Notes: generated by a model not told the origin, from the letters alone. A stretch of DNA of 64,000 nt from DASRHT01 sp035293765 (GCA_035293765.1 DATGMF010000031.1:1-64000), one strand, 5' to 3'. Shown: positions 16,532 through 25,616, numbered from the stretch's first letter. Numbers and translations: made by a program.

Positions 16532-17287
16532 ATGAGTAACCAGGGCAAGGAGCAGGGTCGTGAAGAACAGCCGCGTACCCGTACCTTTAATCCGAACGAT
16601 CATGTGATTCAGTTGAAGAGCAGGGACGGCGCCAAAGACTATCTGCCTGTGCAATGGCGGCTCGTCTGGTTCAGGGAGCAATGTCCCTATGGCTCGATAG
16701 AAACCGAGATGCTCCATCTCGATCTTGACCGTGTCACGGAAGAAGAGACCTTTGTCTGGAATAACGAGCGGCGGCGTAGCGAGAAAGTGGTGAAGCAGGC
16801 CAACGGTTTTGTACTCTTTAAAGCCACCGTCAAGGATGGCAATGGTGGCGTGGCAACCGGCACCAAGTCGGAGAAGGCCGCGAGCTTCCCTGACTATATC
16901 GAGAAGGCAGAGACCGGCGCCATTGGTCGCGCCCTGGCTGCGTTAGGCTATGGCACGCAGTTCGCGCCCGAACTTTCAGAAGAACATAGGATTGTGGATG
17001 CTCCGGTTGATCGCCAGCCTGTAGCGTCTCCTGGCAGCAGCTATCAGAACGGCAGCATGAATGGTTCTGCCAATGGTTCAAATAATGGCGCGAAGAGTGC
17101 CGCCACTGAGAATACAGACGCTTTAGTAACCGAGCAACAGTTGTCGAGCATCCATAAGTTGTGCGAGTACCTGGGTAAGTCCGAGCCGGAGAATGTTACC
17201 GCCATTAGTTACCTGGCAGCCAAAAAGCTCATTAACCAGCTCACTGCCGAGTATCGGGCCATGAAACAGAGCAGCAAGGCTTCCTGA
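16532..17287 (+). CDS. Putative single-strand DNA annealing protein (Rad52/Erf-like)
   Basis: Start ATG 16532 with AAGGAG at 16519-16524 (251 residues). The core (about 20-150) contains KDYLPVQWRLVWFREQ, GTKSEKAASF and the pattern EKAETGAIGRALAALGYGTQF (split here as EKAETGAIGRALA and LGYGTQF), shared by phage-type annealing proteins of the Rad52/Erf/Sak group and related uncharacterised proteins. A Ser/Asn/Gly-rich linker (about 165-190) leads to a C-terminal helical domain. If correct it binds ssDNA in recombination or repair. The assignment rests on one motif region; a function in replication is an alternative. Confidence 0.6.
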   Translation: MSNQGKEQGREEQPRTRTFNPNDHVIQLKSRDGAKDYLPVQWRLVWFREQCPYGSIETEMLHLDLDRVTEEETFVWNNERRRSEKVVKQANGFVLFKATVKDGNGGVATGTKSEKAASFPDYIEKAETGAIGRALAALGYGTQFAPELSEEHRIVDAPVDRQPVASPGSSYQNGSMNGSANGSNNGAKSAATENTDALVTEQQLSSIHKLCEYLGKSEPENVTAISYLAAKKLINQLTAEYRAMKQSSKAS

Positions 17288-17421
17288 AAATTTCAGTATC
17301 CTCAACTGGGTCGAGAATGAACGGAGACTCCACCGACTCTTTAGGGGTGAAGTATACACATCGGACGCGATCAATCGGGTCCCTATGGACAGCAAGAGGA
17401 AATGCCCTGAGAAAGGAAATT

Positions 17422-17676
17422 ATGACTCCCAGAGAGCTTGAACACGCGGAAAAGCGCATGCAGCAGAAATGGCGGGATCTGGTGATGGCGGAACAGAAAG
17501 GGGCTTCCGTGCAGGTGCTTGAACGTATGTATAACTCGTATATTCTGACCGTCGAAGAGTATAATCGTCGTGTGGAACAGTATCAGCGCGAACATCAGGA
17601 TCAGCCCATTCCCGTTCCGGTCAAGCCGGAAGCTGCGTCGATGGGGCAGGGCGGACGCAAGAAGAAAGTCTCGTAG
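17422..17676 (+). CDS. Small charged helical protein, unknown
   Basis: Start ATG 17422 (AAAGGAAATT upstream) gives 84 residues. Residues 1-60 form amphipathic, charge-rich helices (MTPRELEHAEKRMQQKW, VLERMYNSYILTVEEYNRR). The C terminus is Pro/Lys-rich and ends GGRKKKVS, which may bind nucleic acid. It follows the putative annealing protein by 134 bp and shares its terminator, so the two may be expressed together. I recognise no family. Confidence 0.65.
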   Translation: MTPRELEHAEKRMQQKWRDLVMAEQKGASVQVLERMYNSYILTVEEYNRRVEQYQREHQDQPIPVPVKPEAASMGQGGRKKKVS

Positions 17677-17703
17677 ATTGATGGTCTCGTAGCGGAAGCA
17701 TGT

Positions 17704-17738
17704 GGACTGGTCGGCGTTGCTGACCAGTCCTTGTTATG
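17704..17738 (+). terminator. Terminator between convergent genes
   Basis: A perfect 9-bp stem GGACTGGTC (17704-17712) / GACCAGTCC (17722-17730), loop of nine, followed by TTGTTATGTT. It starts 28 bp after the plus-strand stop and abuts the minus-strand hydrolase stop. Confidence 0.75.
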
Positions 17739-18617
17739 TTACCGCTCTTTGACGAAATCGGTAATTGCCTTCACCACAGCATCAGGAGCATCGATTAGCA
17801 GCATATGGCCTGCGTTGGGAACGGCCACCAGTTGCGAACCGGCGATCTCATGATGGAGGCGCTGCCCATACTTTAATGGCATCTGCTGGTCTTTTTCGCC
17901 CCAGATCAGCAGCGTTGGCTTGTCCACCAGTTGCAGGTCGGTCGAGACCGCGTTGGTGTAGTAGGGGATCAGCAGGCGAATATGCTGGAAAAGCACCTCT
18001 TTGCCCAACTCGCTGTTCCAGGGGTCGATATATTGATTGCTGACGTTAGTGAACTGCTGAGTATGCTCTACGCCGTTGGGCAGGGTTGCCTTCAGATCGT
18101 TGATCATATCCTCAAGCTTCGTGTGTTGCGGGGCGTCGAATTCCTGACGCTTCTTCATGTCCGGCAGAGGCCAGTTTTCCGCGAACGAATGCAGGTAACA
18201 GATGCTGTTAATCAGCACGAGTGCCGCCGTTCTTTCGCGATAGAGCCGCGTTGCCAATATTTGTGCTACCCCGCCACCGAGGCCAATCCCGACCAGAATA
18301 ACATTGGTGAGATTGAGTTTCTTCAGCAGAAAGGCCATTACATCGGCATGGCCCCAGACGGAGGTATCCGCGGGCCAGGGATGATCGGAGAGGCCATAGC
18401 CGAGCATATCGATAGCGTAAACCGCTCGCCTCAAGTCGGTAAGTTGCGGCATGACCCCTTCCCATGCGAAGGCGCCCGCGGGAATATCGTGCAGGAGAAC
18501 GATGGCTCCATCCGTCCCATGTTCCGCGCCCTGAACAATGTAACTGATATTGTAGTGGATAGCGCGCGCCGTGCGTCGTTCCTGTGTTTTAGCTGCGTCC
18601 GATGTGGTACTTGCCAT
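17739..18617 (-). CDS. Alpha/beta-hydrolase fold protein lacking the nucleophile serine
   Basis: Start ATG 18617 (GAGAGG upstream), 292 residues; a TTG four codons earlier is possible. The fold is clear: VLLHDIPAGAFAWEG after strand 3, AIDMLGYGLSD, cap helices rich in charged residues, LLIWGEKDQQMP with the acidic residue, and PNAGHMLLIDAP with the histidine. The nucleophile elbow, normally G-x-S-x-G, reads VGIGLGGG, so Ser is Gly (codon GGC). The protein may therefore be a non-catalytic member (a binding protein or receptor-like) or use another chemistry. Downstream neighbour of enolase on the same strand, 57 bp apart. Confidence 0.82.
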   Translation of the reverse strand: MASTTSDAAKTQERRTARAIHYNISYIVQGAEHGTDGAIVLLHDIPAGAFAWEGVMPQLTDLRRAVYAIDMLGYGLSDHPWPADTSVWGHADVMAFLLKKLNLTNVILVGIGLGGGVAQILATRLYRERTAALVLINSICYLHSFAENWPLPDMKKRQEFDAPQHTKLEDMINDLKATLPNGVEHTQQFTNVSNQYIDPWNSELGKEVLFQHIRLLIPYYTNAVSTDLQLVDKPTLLIWGEKDQQMPLKYGQRLHHEIAGSQLVAVPNAGHMLLIDAPDAVVKAITDFVKER

Positions 18618-18674
18618 AAATCCTCTCAAATCCTACAGGTATTAATCAAGTAGCTATCTTATACTATAGCGTGC

Positions 18675-20000
18675 TCAAGCCTTTGCTCGCAATGCAGGTA
18701 CGTTGTAGAAGGCGCTGAAGCCAGCGTAGCGAGCAGTTTCATCGCCCAGTTCGTCTTCAATCACGAGCAGGCGATTATATTTCGCCACCCGTTCGCTGCG
18801 GGCGGGCGCGCCGGTCTTGATCTGGCCCGCGTTGGTCGCAACCACCAGATCGGCAATCGTCGTATCCTCAGTTTCGCCTGAGCGATGAGAAATGACGGCG
18901 GTAAACGCGGCGCGCTTCGCCATCTCCATCGCTTCCAGCGTTTCCGTCAGGGTACCGATCTGATTGAGCTTAATCAGAATGGAGTTGGCCGAATGTTCGG
19001 CAATGCCGCGTTTGAGGCGGGCCGTATTGGTCACAAACAGATCGTCGCCTACCAGTTGGATGCGATCACCCAGGCGCTGACGCAGGTGAGCCCAGCCGTC
19101 CCAGTCGTCTTCGGCCAGGCCGTCTTCGATGCTGATGATAGGATACTGGCTGATCCACTGCTCATACAGGTCCACCATTTCCCGTGAGGTCAGGGTGCGG
19201 CCCTCGCGCGCCAGTTCATACTTGCCGTTGTGATAGAGCTCGGTCGCGGCAGGGTCCATCCCCAGGAAGACGTCAACGCCGGGTTTATAGCCAGCCGTCT
19301 CGATAGCCGCCACAATCAGTTCCAGCGCCTCGCGATTGGACTTGAGGGAGGGAGCAAAGCCGCCCTCGTCGCCAACGTTCGTGTTGAGATGTTTATCGTG
19401 GAGCACTTTTTTCAGCCCCTGGTAGACCTCGGCACCCATGCGCAGCGCCTCGCGGAACGTGGCCGCGCCCACCGGCAGCACCATATATTCCTGCATATCG
19501 GTGGAATTGTCAGCGTGTTTGCCCCCGTTCAAAATATTCATCATTGGAACGGGCAGTGTGCGGGCAGAGACGCCTCCCAGGTAGCGATAGAGCGGCTGAT
19601 TTTGAGCCTGGGCTGCTGCCTTTGCCACTGCCAGAGAGACGCCGAGGATCGCATTAGCCCCCAGATTAGCCTTGTTGGGGGTGCCATCCAGCTCGATCAT
19701 AATTTCGTCTAACATCACCTGATTGGTAGCGTCGAGTCCTGCCAGCGCATCACCGATCTTATCATTGACATTGCTCACAGCCTGAAGCACGCCTTTCCCA
19801 CCGTAGCGGCTTTTGTCGCCATCGCGCAACTCGACCGCCTCGTGAGCCCCTGTAGAGGCGCCGGATGGGACCGCGGCTATCCCTCTGGCACCGCCCATCA
19901 GTAGCGCCTCGACCTGGATCGTCGGGTTGGCGCGCGAATCAAGGATTTCGCGTGCCATGACCGCTTCGATAGTGGTAATGTCATTGATATTCTCTGCCAT
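18675..20000 (-). CDS. eno: Enolase
   Basis: A 441-residue protein colinear with bacterial enolases. GGAGGATATATTT precedes ATG 20000. Hallmarks are AREILDSRANPTIQVE, SGASTGAHEAVELRDGD, GGKHADNS, NVGDEGGFAPS (catalytic Glu), SIEDGLAEDDWDG with metal ligands, VGDDLFVTN, ILIKLNQIGTLTE (catalytic Lys), and SHRSGETEDTTIADLVV followed by KTGAPARSERVAKYN. It interconverts 2-phosphoglycerate and phosphoenolpyruvate in glycolysis. Single gene with its own start region. Confidence 0.98.
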   Translation of the reverse strand: MAENINDITTIEAVMAREILDSRANPTIQVEALLMGGARGIAAVPSGASTGAHEAVELRDGDKSRYGGKGVLQAVSNVNDKIGDALAGLDATNQVMLDEIMIELDGTPNKANLGANAILGVSLAVAKAAAQAQNQPLYRYLGGVSARTLPVPMMNILNGGKHADNSTDMQEYMVLPVGAATFREALRMGAEVYQGLKKVLHDKHLNTNVGDEGGFAPSLKSNREALELIVAAIETAGYKPGVDVFLGMDPAATELYHNGKYELAREGRTLTSREMVDLYEQWISQYPIISIEDGLAEDDWDGWAHLRQRLGDRIQLVGDDLFVTNTARLKRGIAEHSANSILIKLNQIGTLTETLEAMEMAKRAAFTAVISHRSGETEDTTIADLVVATNAGQIKTGAPARSERVAKYNRLLVIEDELGDETARYAGFSAFYNVPALRAKA

Positions 20001-20123
20001 AAATATATCCTCCCTGGAAACCGTAATCGTCTATGGGATGCTTATGCTGGTTATGTCTTGTTGTGTGGATGAATTCATCCTCGCGGGGCTATTGTACATC
20101 GTGGGGAAGGTAGAGGGCAAGGT

Positions 20124-20146
20124 GCGTAGGGTGGGGGTCCCTACGC
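20124..20146. repeat. GTAGGG palindromic repeat (copy 2)
   Basis: GCGTAGGG (20124-20131) and CCCTACGC (20139-20146) form a perfect 8-bp stem around a seven-base loop. It lies 13 bp beyond the hisC stop and upstream of enolase, so it could end hisC transcripts, but no U-tract is present and it fits the dispersed family. Confidence 0.7.
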
Positions 20147-20159
20147 ATTAGCATGGGCA

Positions 20160-21299
20160 TTAATGGCTCATTCCCATCATGCTGCGTGTACCTGTGAGCT
20201 TTGCCAAAGCCTGTGCCAGCTTATCGGTGTGTTCAGGCAGGCCGACCGTGATGCGCACAAAATCGCGCAGATAAGGGGTGTTAAAGTAGCGCAGCAAGAT
20301 GCCATGCGCCTCAACCTGCGCCCGTACCTGCGACATCGACACATCTTGATGGTTGACATGGGTGAGAATATAATTGCCTTGCGAGGGAAACGGTTTCAGG
20401 AATGGGTGAGAGGCGAGCATCGTAAAGAGGCGTTCCCGCTCCTGCACAATCTGCTGAACCTTAGCAAGCGTATAGTCAAGTTGCTTCAGGGTCTCAATGG
20501 CGGCAATATGTCCGGCGACATTGACCTCGAAGGGGCATTGAGCGCGCCGCATGTAGGCCACGATCCACGCGGGGAAAAGGCCGTAGCCGATGCGTAAGCC
20601 TGCCAGTCCGGCCCATTTGCTAAAGGTGCGCAACACGATCAGGTTCTGATGCTCGGGCACCAGGTGAGCAAAGCCGCCTGGATTATCGGAAAACTCCACA
20701 TACGCCTCGTCAACGACCACGATGCGGCCAGTTTCGAGCAGGGCCAGCACATCTTCTTCCGCCACAGGATTACCGGTAGGATTATTGGGCGAGCAGAGCA
20801 CAATCAATTTTGTCTGCGGAGTGAGCGCTTTCAGGATGCGCTCGACATCCACCTCGTAATCCTCAGTGCGTGGCGCTTCCAGAACATGAGCGCCGCAGAA
20901 TGCTGTGACAGTCGTATAGAGCGAGAAGGTCGGCGGGCAACAGATGATGTTGTCGCCCGGAGACAGAAAAATGTGCCAGAGCAAGTTAATTAATTCGTTG
21001 CTACCATGACTTACTACAATCAAGCGGTCATCCACTCCGGTATATGCAGCGAGAGATTGGCGGAGAGCATTTGAGTCAGTATCAGGATAGTTGTTATAGT
21101 TGCCATGATCGCCAAGTGCTCGAAGCACCTGCGGCGCCGGCCCATAAGGGCTTTCATTACTATTGAGCTTAATCAATGCATGGATCGGGATAGCCGTGCG
21201 CGCGCTGAATGCTTCCAGAGATTCGCCCGGAATATACTCAGCCATCTGGTCCAATTCTGGGCGCGCACATACAAGGTTGGGGGGATCTGTATACATCAT
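20160..21299 (-). CDS. hisC: Histidinol-phosphate aminotransferase
   Basis: A 379-residue type I/II PLP aminotransferase of HisC length. Motifs are KLNSNESPYGP near the N terminus, NNYPD, SHGSNELI, CSPNNPTGN, VVDEAY (PLP-pyridine Asp), FSKWAGLAGLRIGYG (Schiff-base Lys) and the C-terminal FVRITVG with the carboxylate-binding Arg. It transfers an amino group from glutamate to imidazole-acetol phosphate in histidine synthesis; aromatic aminotransferase activity is possible in this family. It starts 5 bp after the stop of the upstream membrane protein, so they are cotranscribed. Confidence 0.92.
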   Translation of the reverse strand: MMYTDPPNLVCARPELDQMAEYIPGESLEAFSARTAIPIHALIKLNSNESPYGPAPQVLRALGDHGNYNNYPDTDSNALRQSLAAYTGVDDRLIVVSHGSNELINLLWHIFLSPGDNIICCPPTFSLYTTVTAFCGAHVLEAPRTEDYEVDVERILKALTPQTKLIVLCSPNNPTGNPVAEEDVLALLETGRIVVVDEAYVEFSDNPGGFAHLVPEHQNLIVLRTFSKWAGLAGLRIGYGLFPAWIVAYMRRAQCPFEVNVAGHIAAIETLKQLDYTLAKVQQIVQERERLFTMLASHPFLKPFPSQGNYILTHVNHQDVSMSQVRAQVEAHGILLRYFNTPYLRDFVRITVGLPEHTDKLAQALAKLTGTRSMMGMSH

Positions 21300-21304
21300 T
21301 TGTC

Positions 21305-22426
21305 CTATTTCTCAGAGTCGGCGTCCACGAATATTTGCGCGGGGCGGCGAATGAGTGAGTTACGAGGGCCTGTGCTTGTATTGGTCCCGTTGAGCCGGGA
21401 ACCGTTGTTGGTATCCGCGAACCGATTGAGCGGTTGTGATACCGGTTGCCTTCGCATCATGGGCGTCTCAGCTGGCTGTTCAGTGGCTTGTTGCACAATA
21501 TCGATGCCCCTACGCAAAGTCATCATGTCACGCATAAAACATGCAACGGCAGAAGCGGCGGAACCTTTATCGCGTGCAGTCTCGAAGCGCCTGGAAGTTG
21601 CTTCTCCAGAGACCTGAGCGGCATGAGCCAGAGGGTCTGAAGTTTGAGCTGCATAGACATCCTGGAAGATGTCGTCCCAACTGCCCCAGCGACCACGCAA
21701 AGGTTTCCAGCCAATCTGGCTATCGCTAATTGTACGCCATTTTTCTTCGGTAAACTGAATCCAGTCCTCGATCAGGCGTGCATACGCCTCCAATTGCTGG
21801 CGTAACTGCGCTTCCTCTGCGGAAGAACGTTGTGAAAAGCTCTGTGGCAGTCCATCGGTGCTCTGGGGGCTCACGTAGTTATTCCCCATTTGCTGAAAGG
21901 TCATCGTGGACTGACCGGGATAGTTATTGTTTGCACCGGGGAAAAATCCCGTGCCTGTGAGCTGGTTTGTGTTCATCGAGCCACCAGGGAGCCCTAATAC
22001 GGGCAACTCGGTTCCGGCAGGTAGCTCACCGATGATATGAATGCCGCTGGCTCCAAGCATTGGATGCATCATCGTGCCGTCTTGCAGCACCATGCCTTCG
22101 GAGAGCGTGGGCAGCCCGCCAATCACAATCTCCTCATGCCCGACCGCGTCCAGGATGCGCCAGGCGAGCCGGGGATGTTTGATCGCCCACCAGATCCGGC
22201 GGACCATAAACGTGAAGGCGAAAGTAAAGTTGACAATTAACCAGACGATGCCTCGCACTGCTAGCCAGTTCACGAGCGCGATTGCAATAATCCAATACCA
22301 GGTTTCGTGTTGCCCTGCTTCTTCAATAAATGTGAGCACAGCGGCTACGGTCAGGCTGGGGTCTCGTAGCGGATTAATGAAATCCAGAATACGCCAAAGC
22401 CACTTCCTGCCAGTTGTTTCTTCCAA
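21305..22426 (-). CDS. Membrane-anchored protein of unknown function
   Basis: TTG start at 22426 with AGGAG seven bases upstream (373 residues). One or two hydrophobic segments near the N terminus (about 24-75, with WYWIIAIALVNWLAVRGIVWLIV) are followed by a glycine/asparagine-rich linker and a helical domain (about 200-310). The C-terminal 60 residues are low-complexity Pro/Asn/Arg. I recognise no family. The product is probably a cytoplasm-facing membrane protein. Cotranscribed with hisC (5-bp gap), which may be coincidental. Confidence 0.75.
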   Translation of the reverse strand: MEETTGRKWLWRILDFINPLRDPSLTVAAVLTFIEEAGQHETWYWIIAIALVNWLAVRGIVWLIVNFTFAFTFMVRRIWWAIKHPRLAWRILDAVGHEEIVIGGLPTLSEGMVLQDGTMMHPMLGASGIHIIGELPAGTELPVLGLPGGSMNTNQLTGTGFFPGANNNYPGQSTMTFQQMGNNYVSPQSTDGLPQSFSQRSSAEEAQLRQQLEAYARLIEDWIQFTEEKWRTISDSQIGWKPLRGRWGSWDDIFQDVYAAQTSDPLAHAAQVSGEATSRRFETARDKGSAASAVACFMRDMMTLRRGIDIVQQATEQPAETPMMRRQPVSQPLNRFADTNNGSRLNGTNTSTGPRNSLIRRPAQIFVDADSEK

Positions 22427-23173
22427 TGTGCGCTCCTCTCGGCTCTGCCGCTGGTCCGGCAGAATCTATATTTCTTCGCATAGGTTCTTGCAGGCAATTC
22501 TAGCATGAGTGTTGAGCATCTGCAAGTTTTGCGCTGAGACTCGGTAGTTATGGGTGATAGTGAAACAGCACTTTCTGCCGTGAAAGTGTTGTTAAAAAGC
22601 AATCTTTTAAAAGATGCGCAGAGAAATGAATGGCGCAAAACAATCCTTTTGCGCTGTACAACCGCGTTACTTCTCTGTTCATTTTGTTCCACATTCATTA
22701 AAACGCATAGCCAAATGGCAGAGAGTAAGAACGGTACCATAGTACCGTTCTCTCTTAATTATAATCTCTACAAATATTGCTGGCACGAGGCGAATAATAC
22801 ATGAATTCCCCACCATAACAGCATGAACGCTACCAAACTCATCTCCCCTTTGTCCGAATTTTGAGTCGTAATGCGTTCATCGATTCGTGTCAGGAGTAGA
22901 TCTTTTCGGTACTTGAACGCCTGCTGTGGGAACAGCGTGCCTGTTGCTGAATGATCAGATCAGTGCCAAAGCCATAATTCTGGTAATTCTGTTCCTTCGT
23001 ATGGTAACATTAAACAGGGTGTCTTGCGTATCTTCGTCTTACGTGATCTGGTGTGTTTCTATGTCAAGACGTGTCAAATGTTTTTGTAAGCGTATATCGC
23101 TACTATTTTAGGGGCGCACCGTCAGATAGTTCAAAGGCAAGAACAGTGAGCACCTGTTAGAAAGGATAAAACC
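22427..23173. other. Long intergenic region, 747 bp
   Basis: This divergent region lies between the membrane protein/hisC operon and otsA. Short open stretches exist on both strands (for example 22550-22804 plus), but they have no ribosome site and no protein-like composition. The one clear structure is the palindrome at 22728-22751. Promoters for both sides must lie here; AAAGGATAAAACC directly precedes otsA. Confidence 0.55.
22728..22751. promoter_or_regulatory. Perfect 10-bp-arm palindrome in the otsA upstream region
   Basis: AGAACGGTAC (22728-22737) and GTACCGTTCT (22742-22751) are exact inverse complements with a CATA loop. CTCTTAATTATAATC follows. It may be an operator or a terminator-like hairpin; a weak T-run (TCTCTTAATT) lies on the plus side. 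Confidence 0.6.
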
Positions 23174-24739
23174 ATGCCTATGCGGATGACGCCGGAAGTT
23201 CCGCAGTTGATGCATGCTCGCCGTCTTATCATTGCGTCTAACCGAGGTCCCATCGAGTATCAGTTGACTCGGGACAAAACACTTAAATCTCGTCGTGGCT
23301 CGGGAGGAATGGTAACGGCTCTCATTGATGCTGGGAAAAGCATGGAAGTTACCTGGGTTGCCATGACCATGACCGAAGGCGACCGGATTGCGGTGCGGGA
23401 GGCGCAGCAACATGGCGAGCTGCTGCAATCGCCTTTACGAGGGCAAAAGATGCAACTGCGCTATGTGGCTATCTCGAAAGAAGCCTATCGCAAGCATTAT
23501 GAGAAGATCAGCAATGAAATTCTCTGGTTCTTACAACATTACCTGTACGATCCCATTCAGAACTCGACCTCTGCTCGGCAGTTGCAGGATGCCTGGGCCA
23601 ATGGCTACTGCATCGCCAATCAGGCTATTGCCGATGCAGTGAACGCTGAGATTGAGCGCGAGACTACCCCCCCGGTGGTGATGCTGCATGATTATCATCT
23701 CTATCTGGTATCCGCGATGATTCGCAAGCGGCACCCAAGCATCGTAATGCAGCAATTTATTCATATTCCCTGGCCTGATGTCCGCTGCTGGTACTTCCTG
23801 CCCAGCAATATCGCGCAAGCTATTTATAGCGGGCTGGTGGGCAATGATATCGTTGGTTTCCAGACTCCGCGCGATGCCCGTAATTTCCTGGAGGGGGCGA
23901 GCACGATGCTGGATGGTGCCGTGGTTGATTTTGAAGAGGGCGCTGTCTGGTGGCAGGGCCATCGCACATACGCACGAGCCTATCCAATCTCGATTTCGGT
24001 CGCAGAAGAACGCCGCATTGTCAATAGCGCCGCCGGACGACGCGAGGCGGAGAAGATTAAGCCGCTACTGCGCGAGCATACGATTATGCGCGTGGATCGC
24101 ATTGAGCCGACGAAAAATATTCTCCGTGGCTTTCAAGCCTACGAGTATCTGCTTGAAAGATATCCTGAGTTGCACGGCAAGATCACATTTCTGGCCTTCC
24201 TGGTGCCATCGCGTCAATCGCTGCCGATCTACCGACGCTGTACTGCTGATGTGCTCTCCTCTATTGAAGAGATTAACAAAAAATACGGTACGGCTGAGTG
24301 GACGCCGATCCATGCCTTTTGTGATAATGACCGGACACGCGCACTTGCCGCTATGCAGTTCTATGATGTGCTGCTGGTCAATCCAATTATCGATGGCATG
24401 AATCTGGTCGCAAAGGAGGGGCCGGTGGTCAATCAGCGCAATGGCGTGCTGGTGCTTTCTCGCACCGCCGGAGCGTTTCAACAACTGGCGAAGGGCTCTA
24501 TCCCGACTTCTCCCACCGATGTGATGGAGACGGCCCACGCCCTGTACAAAGCTTTAACGCTCTCACCGGAGGAGCGGCGCGTCAAAGCTGTGCTTGCTCG
24601 CCAGGCGGTGGAGCGCAACGATCTCAATGTCTGGCTGACGCGTCAGATTATGGACATTAACGAGTTGCTCGACCGCGCTTTCTCAACTCCTGCTGGTGCA
24701 GCACCGCTGGACGAAAGCGTTGTCGCCAATGCAATGTAG
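23174..24739 (+). CDS. otsA: Trehalose-6-phosphate synthase family glycosyltransferase (GT20)
   Basis: A 521-residue protein; ATG 23174 has AAAGGA. It matches GT20 enzymes: LIIASNRGPIEY at the N terminus, SGGMVTAL (UDP-glucose loop), VMLHDYHLYLV, FIHIPWPD, GNDIVGFQTPRDARNFL, IMRVDRIEPTKNI (basic residues for phosphate), DVLLVNPIIDGMNLVAKEG and VLVLSRTAGAFQQL. The reaction is UDP- (or GDP/ADP-) glucose plus glucose 6-phosphate to trehalose 6-phosphate, a stress solute pathway. The phosphatase gene lies convergently 22 bp beyond its stop. Confidence 0.92.
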   Translation: MPMRMTPEVPQLMHARRLIIASNRGPIEYQLTRDKTLKSRRGSGGMVTALIDAGKSMEVTWVAMTMTEGDRIAVREAQQHGELLQSPLRGQKMQLRYVAISKEAYRKHYEKISNEILWFLQHYLYDPIQNSTSARQLQDAWANGYCIANQAIADAVNAEIERETTPPVVMLHDYHLYLVSAMIRKRHPSIVMQQFIHIPWPDVRCWYFLPSNIAQAIYSGLVGNDIVGFQTPRDARNFLEGASTMLDGAVVDFEEGAVWWQGHRTYARAYPISISVAEERRIVNSAAGRREAEKIKPLLREHTIMRVDRIEPTKNILRGFQAYEYLLERYPELHGKITFLAFLVPSRQSLPIYRRCTADVLSSIEEINKKYGTAEWTPIHAFCDNDRTRALAAMQFYDVLLVNPIIDGMNLVAKEGPVVNQRNGVLVLSRTAGAFQQLAKGSIPTSPTDVMETAHALYKALTLSPEERRVKAVLARQAVERNDLNVWLTRQIMDINELLDRAFSTPAGAAPLDESVVANAM

Positions 24740-24761
24740 TCTGAAGCGGTGACGCGGCGGC

Positions 24762-25571
24762 TCAGGGCGTGTGCAGTTCAACCAGTTGCGCGGTAATTTC
24801 GCCTAGCAGCTCGGCCATTGCCGCGACTCCCTGTACGACGCTATCGGCCTGTTCGAGCAGCGTCGGCAGCGTATCGGGATGCTGGACGACAACGGAAAAG
24901 GTCGCCAGCCCATCCCGCCGTAGCTCTATTGTCTCTAACACTGCATCCAGATCAGTGCGATCATCCCCGGCGAAGAGAATTCCCTCAAGCTTGAAGTGCT
25001 CTGCAAAACGGCGCAGGGCTTTCCCTTTGTCAATGGTCAGAGGGGAAAGCACCTCGACGATTTTCTTGCCCTCGCTCAAACGCATCCCTACCCGGCGCGC
25101 GGGCTGCTCCAGTGCGGCGAGGATCAGCTCTCTGGCTCGTTGAGGCTCTGGCGAGAGGCGATAGTGGATTGACCCCCCCACGTTTTTGTGCTGTATGATT
25201 ACTCCAGGCACGGCAGCGAGTTCCCGCTCGGCCAGGTCGAGCAAATATTTGCCAGGTTCAACATAGGGCAAAGCTTCGGGCATGAGCTGGATAGGATGCG
25301 ACGAAGGCAGCCCATCACACCATTCCAGCCCATGCGTGCCAATATAGGTCAGCCCCTCAACGTTGACTATCGGCGCCCCATCGGTGACCGCTCGCCCCGT
25401 CATGATCGCGACATGCGCATAGGCTTTGACCTTTTCCAGTAACGCAGCCACCCCTGGATAGAGCCGCGCCTCATCAGGAGTGGGCGCAATGGGACTCAAC
25501 GTGCCATCGATATCAAAAACGAGCCCCAGCGGTTGTTGAGTCAATACCGCGCGCATGGCCGTCGGTATCAT
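24762..25571 (-). CDS. otsB: Trehalose-6-phosphate phosphatase (HAD superfamily)
   Basis: A 269-residue HAD hydrolase. Motif I is FDIDGTLSPIAPTPDEA (Asp nucleophile), motif II is the Thr in IMTGR, and motifs III/IV are LSEGKKIVEV with a Lys and FAGDDRTDLDA. GLTYIGTHGLEW belongs to the cap of OtsB proteins. It dephosphorylates trehalose 6-phosphate, completing the otsA pathway. The two genes are convergent, so they are regulated from separate promoters. Downstream partner of the debranching-type enzyme on the same strand (45-bp gap). Confidence 0.9.
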   Translation of the reverse strand: MIPTAMRAVLTQQPLGLVFDIDGTLSPIAPTPDEARLYPGVAALLEKVKAYAHVAIMTGRAVTDGAPIVNVEGLTYIGTHGLEWCDGLPSSHPIQLMPEALPYVEPGKYLLDLAERELAAVPGVIIQHKNVGGSIHYRLSPEPQRARELILAALEQPARRVGMRLSEGKKIVEVLSPLTIDKGKALRRFAEHFKLEGILFAGDDRTDLDAVLETIELRRDGLATFSVVVQHPDTLPTLLEQADSVVQGVAAMAELLGEITAQLVELHTP

Positions 25572-25616
25572 TGATTGCCTCTTTCTGCCCGGATAAATTC
25601 GCTCTTTCGAATCCCA

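Noticed and set aside
17931..18653. 240-codon plus-strand frame
   Set aside because: Antisense shadow of the alpha/beta-hydrolase gene, which has clear fold motifs.
22550..22804. 84-codon plus-strand frame in the 747-bp gap
   Set aside because: No ribosome site, no recognisable motif, and it contains the palindrome at 22728-22751.
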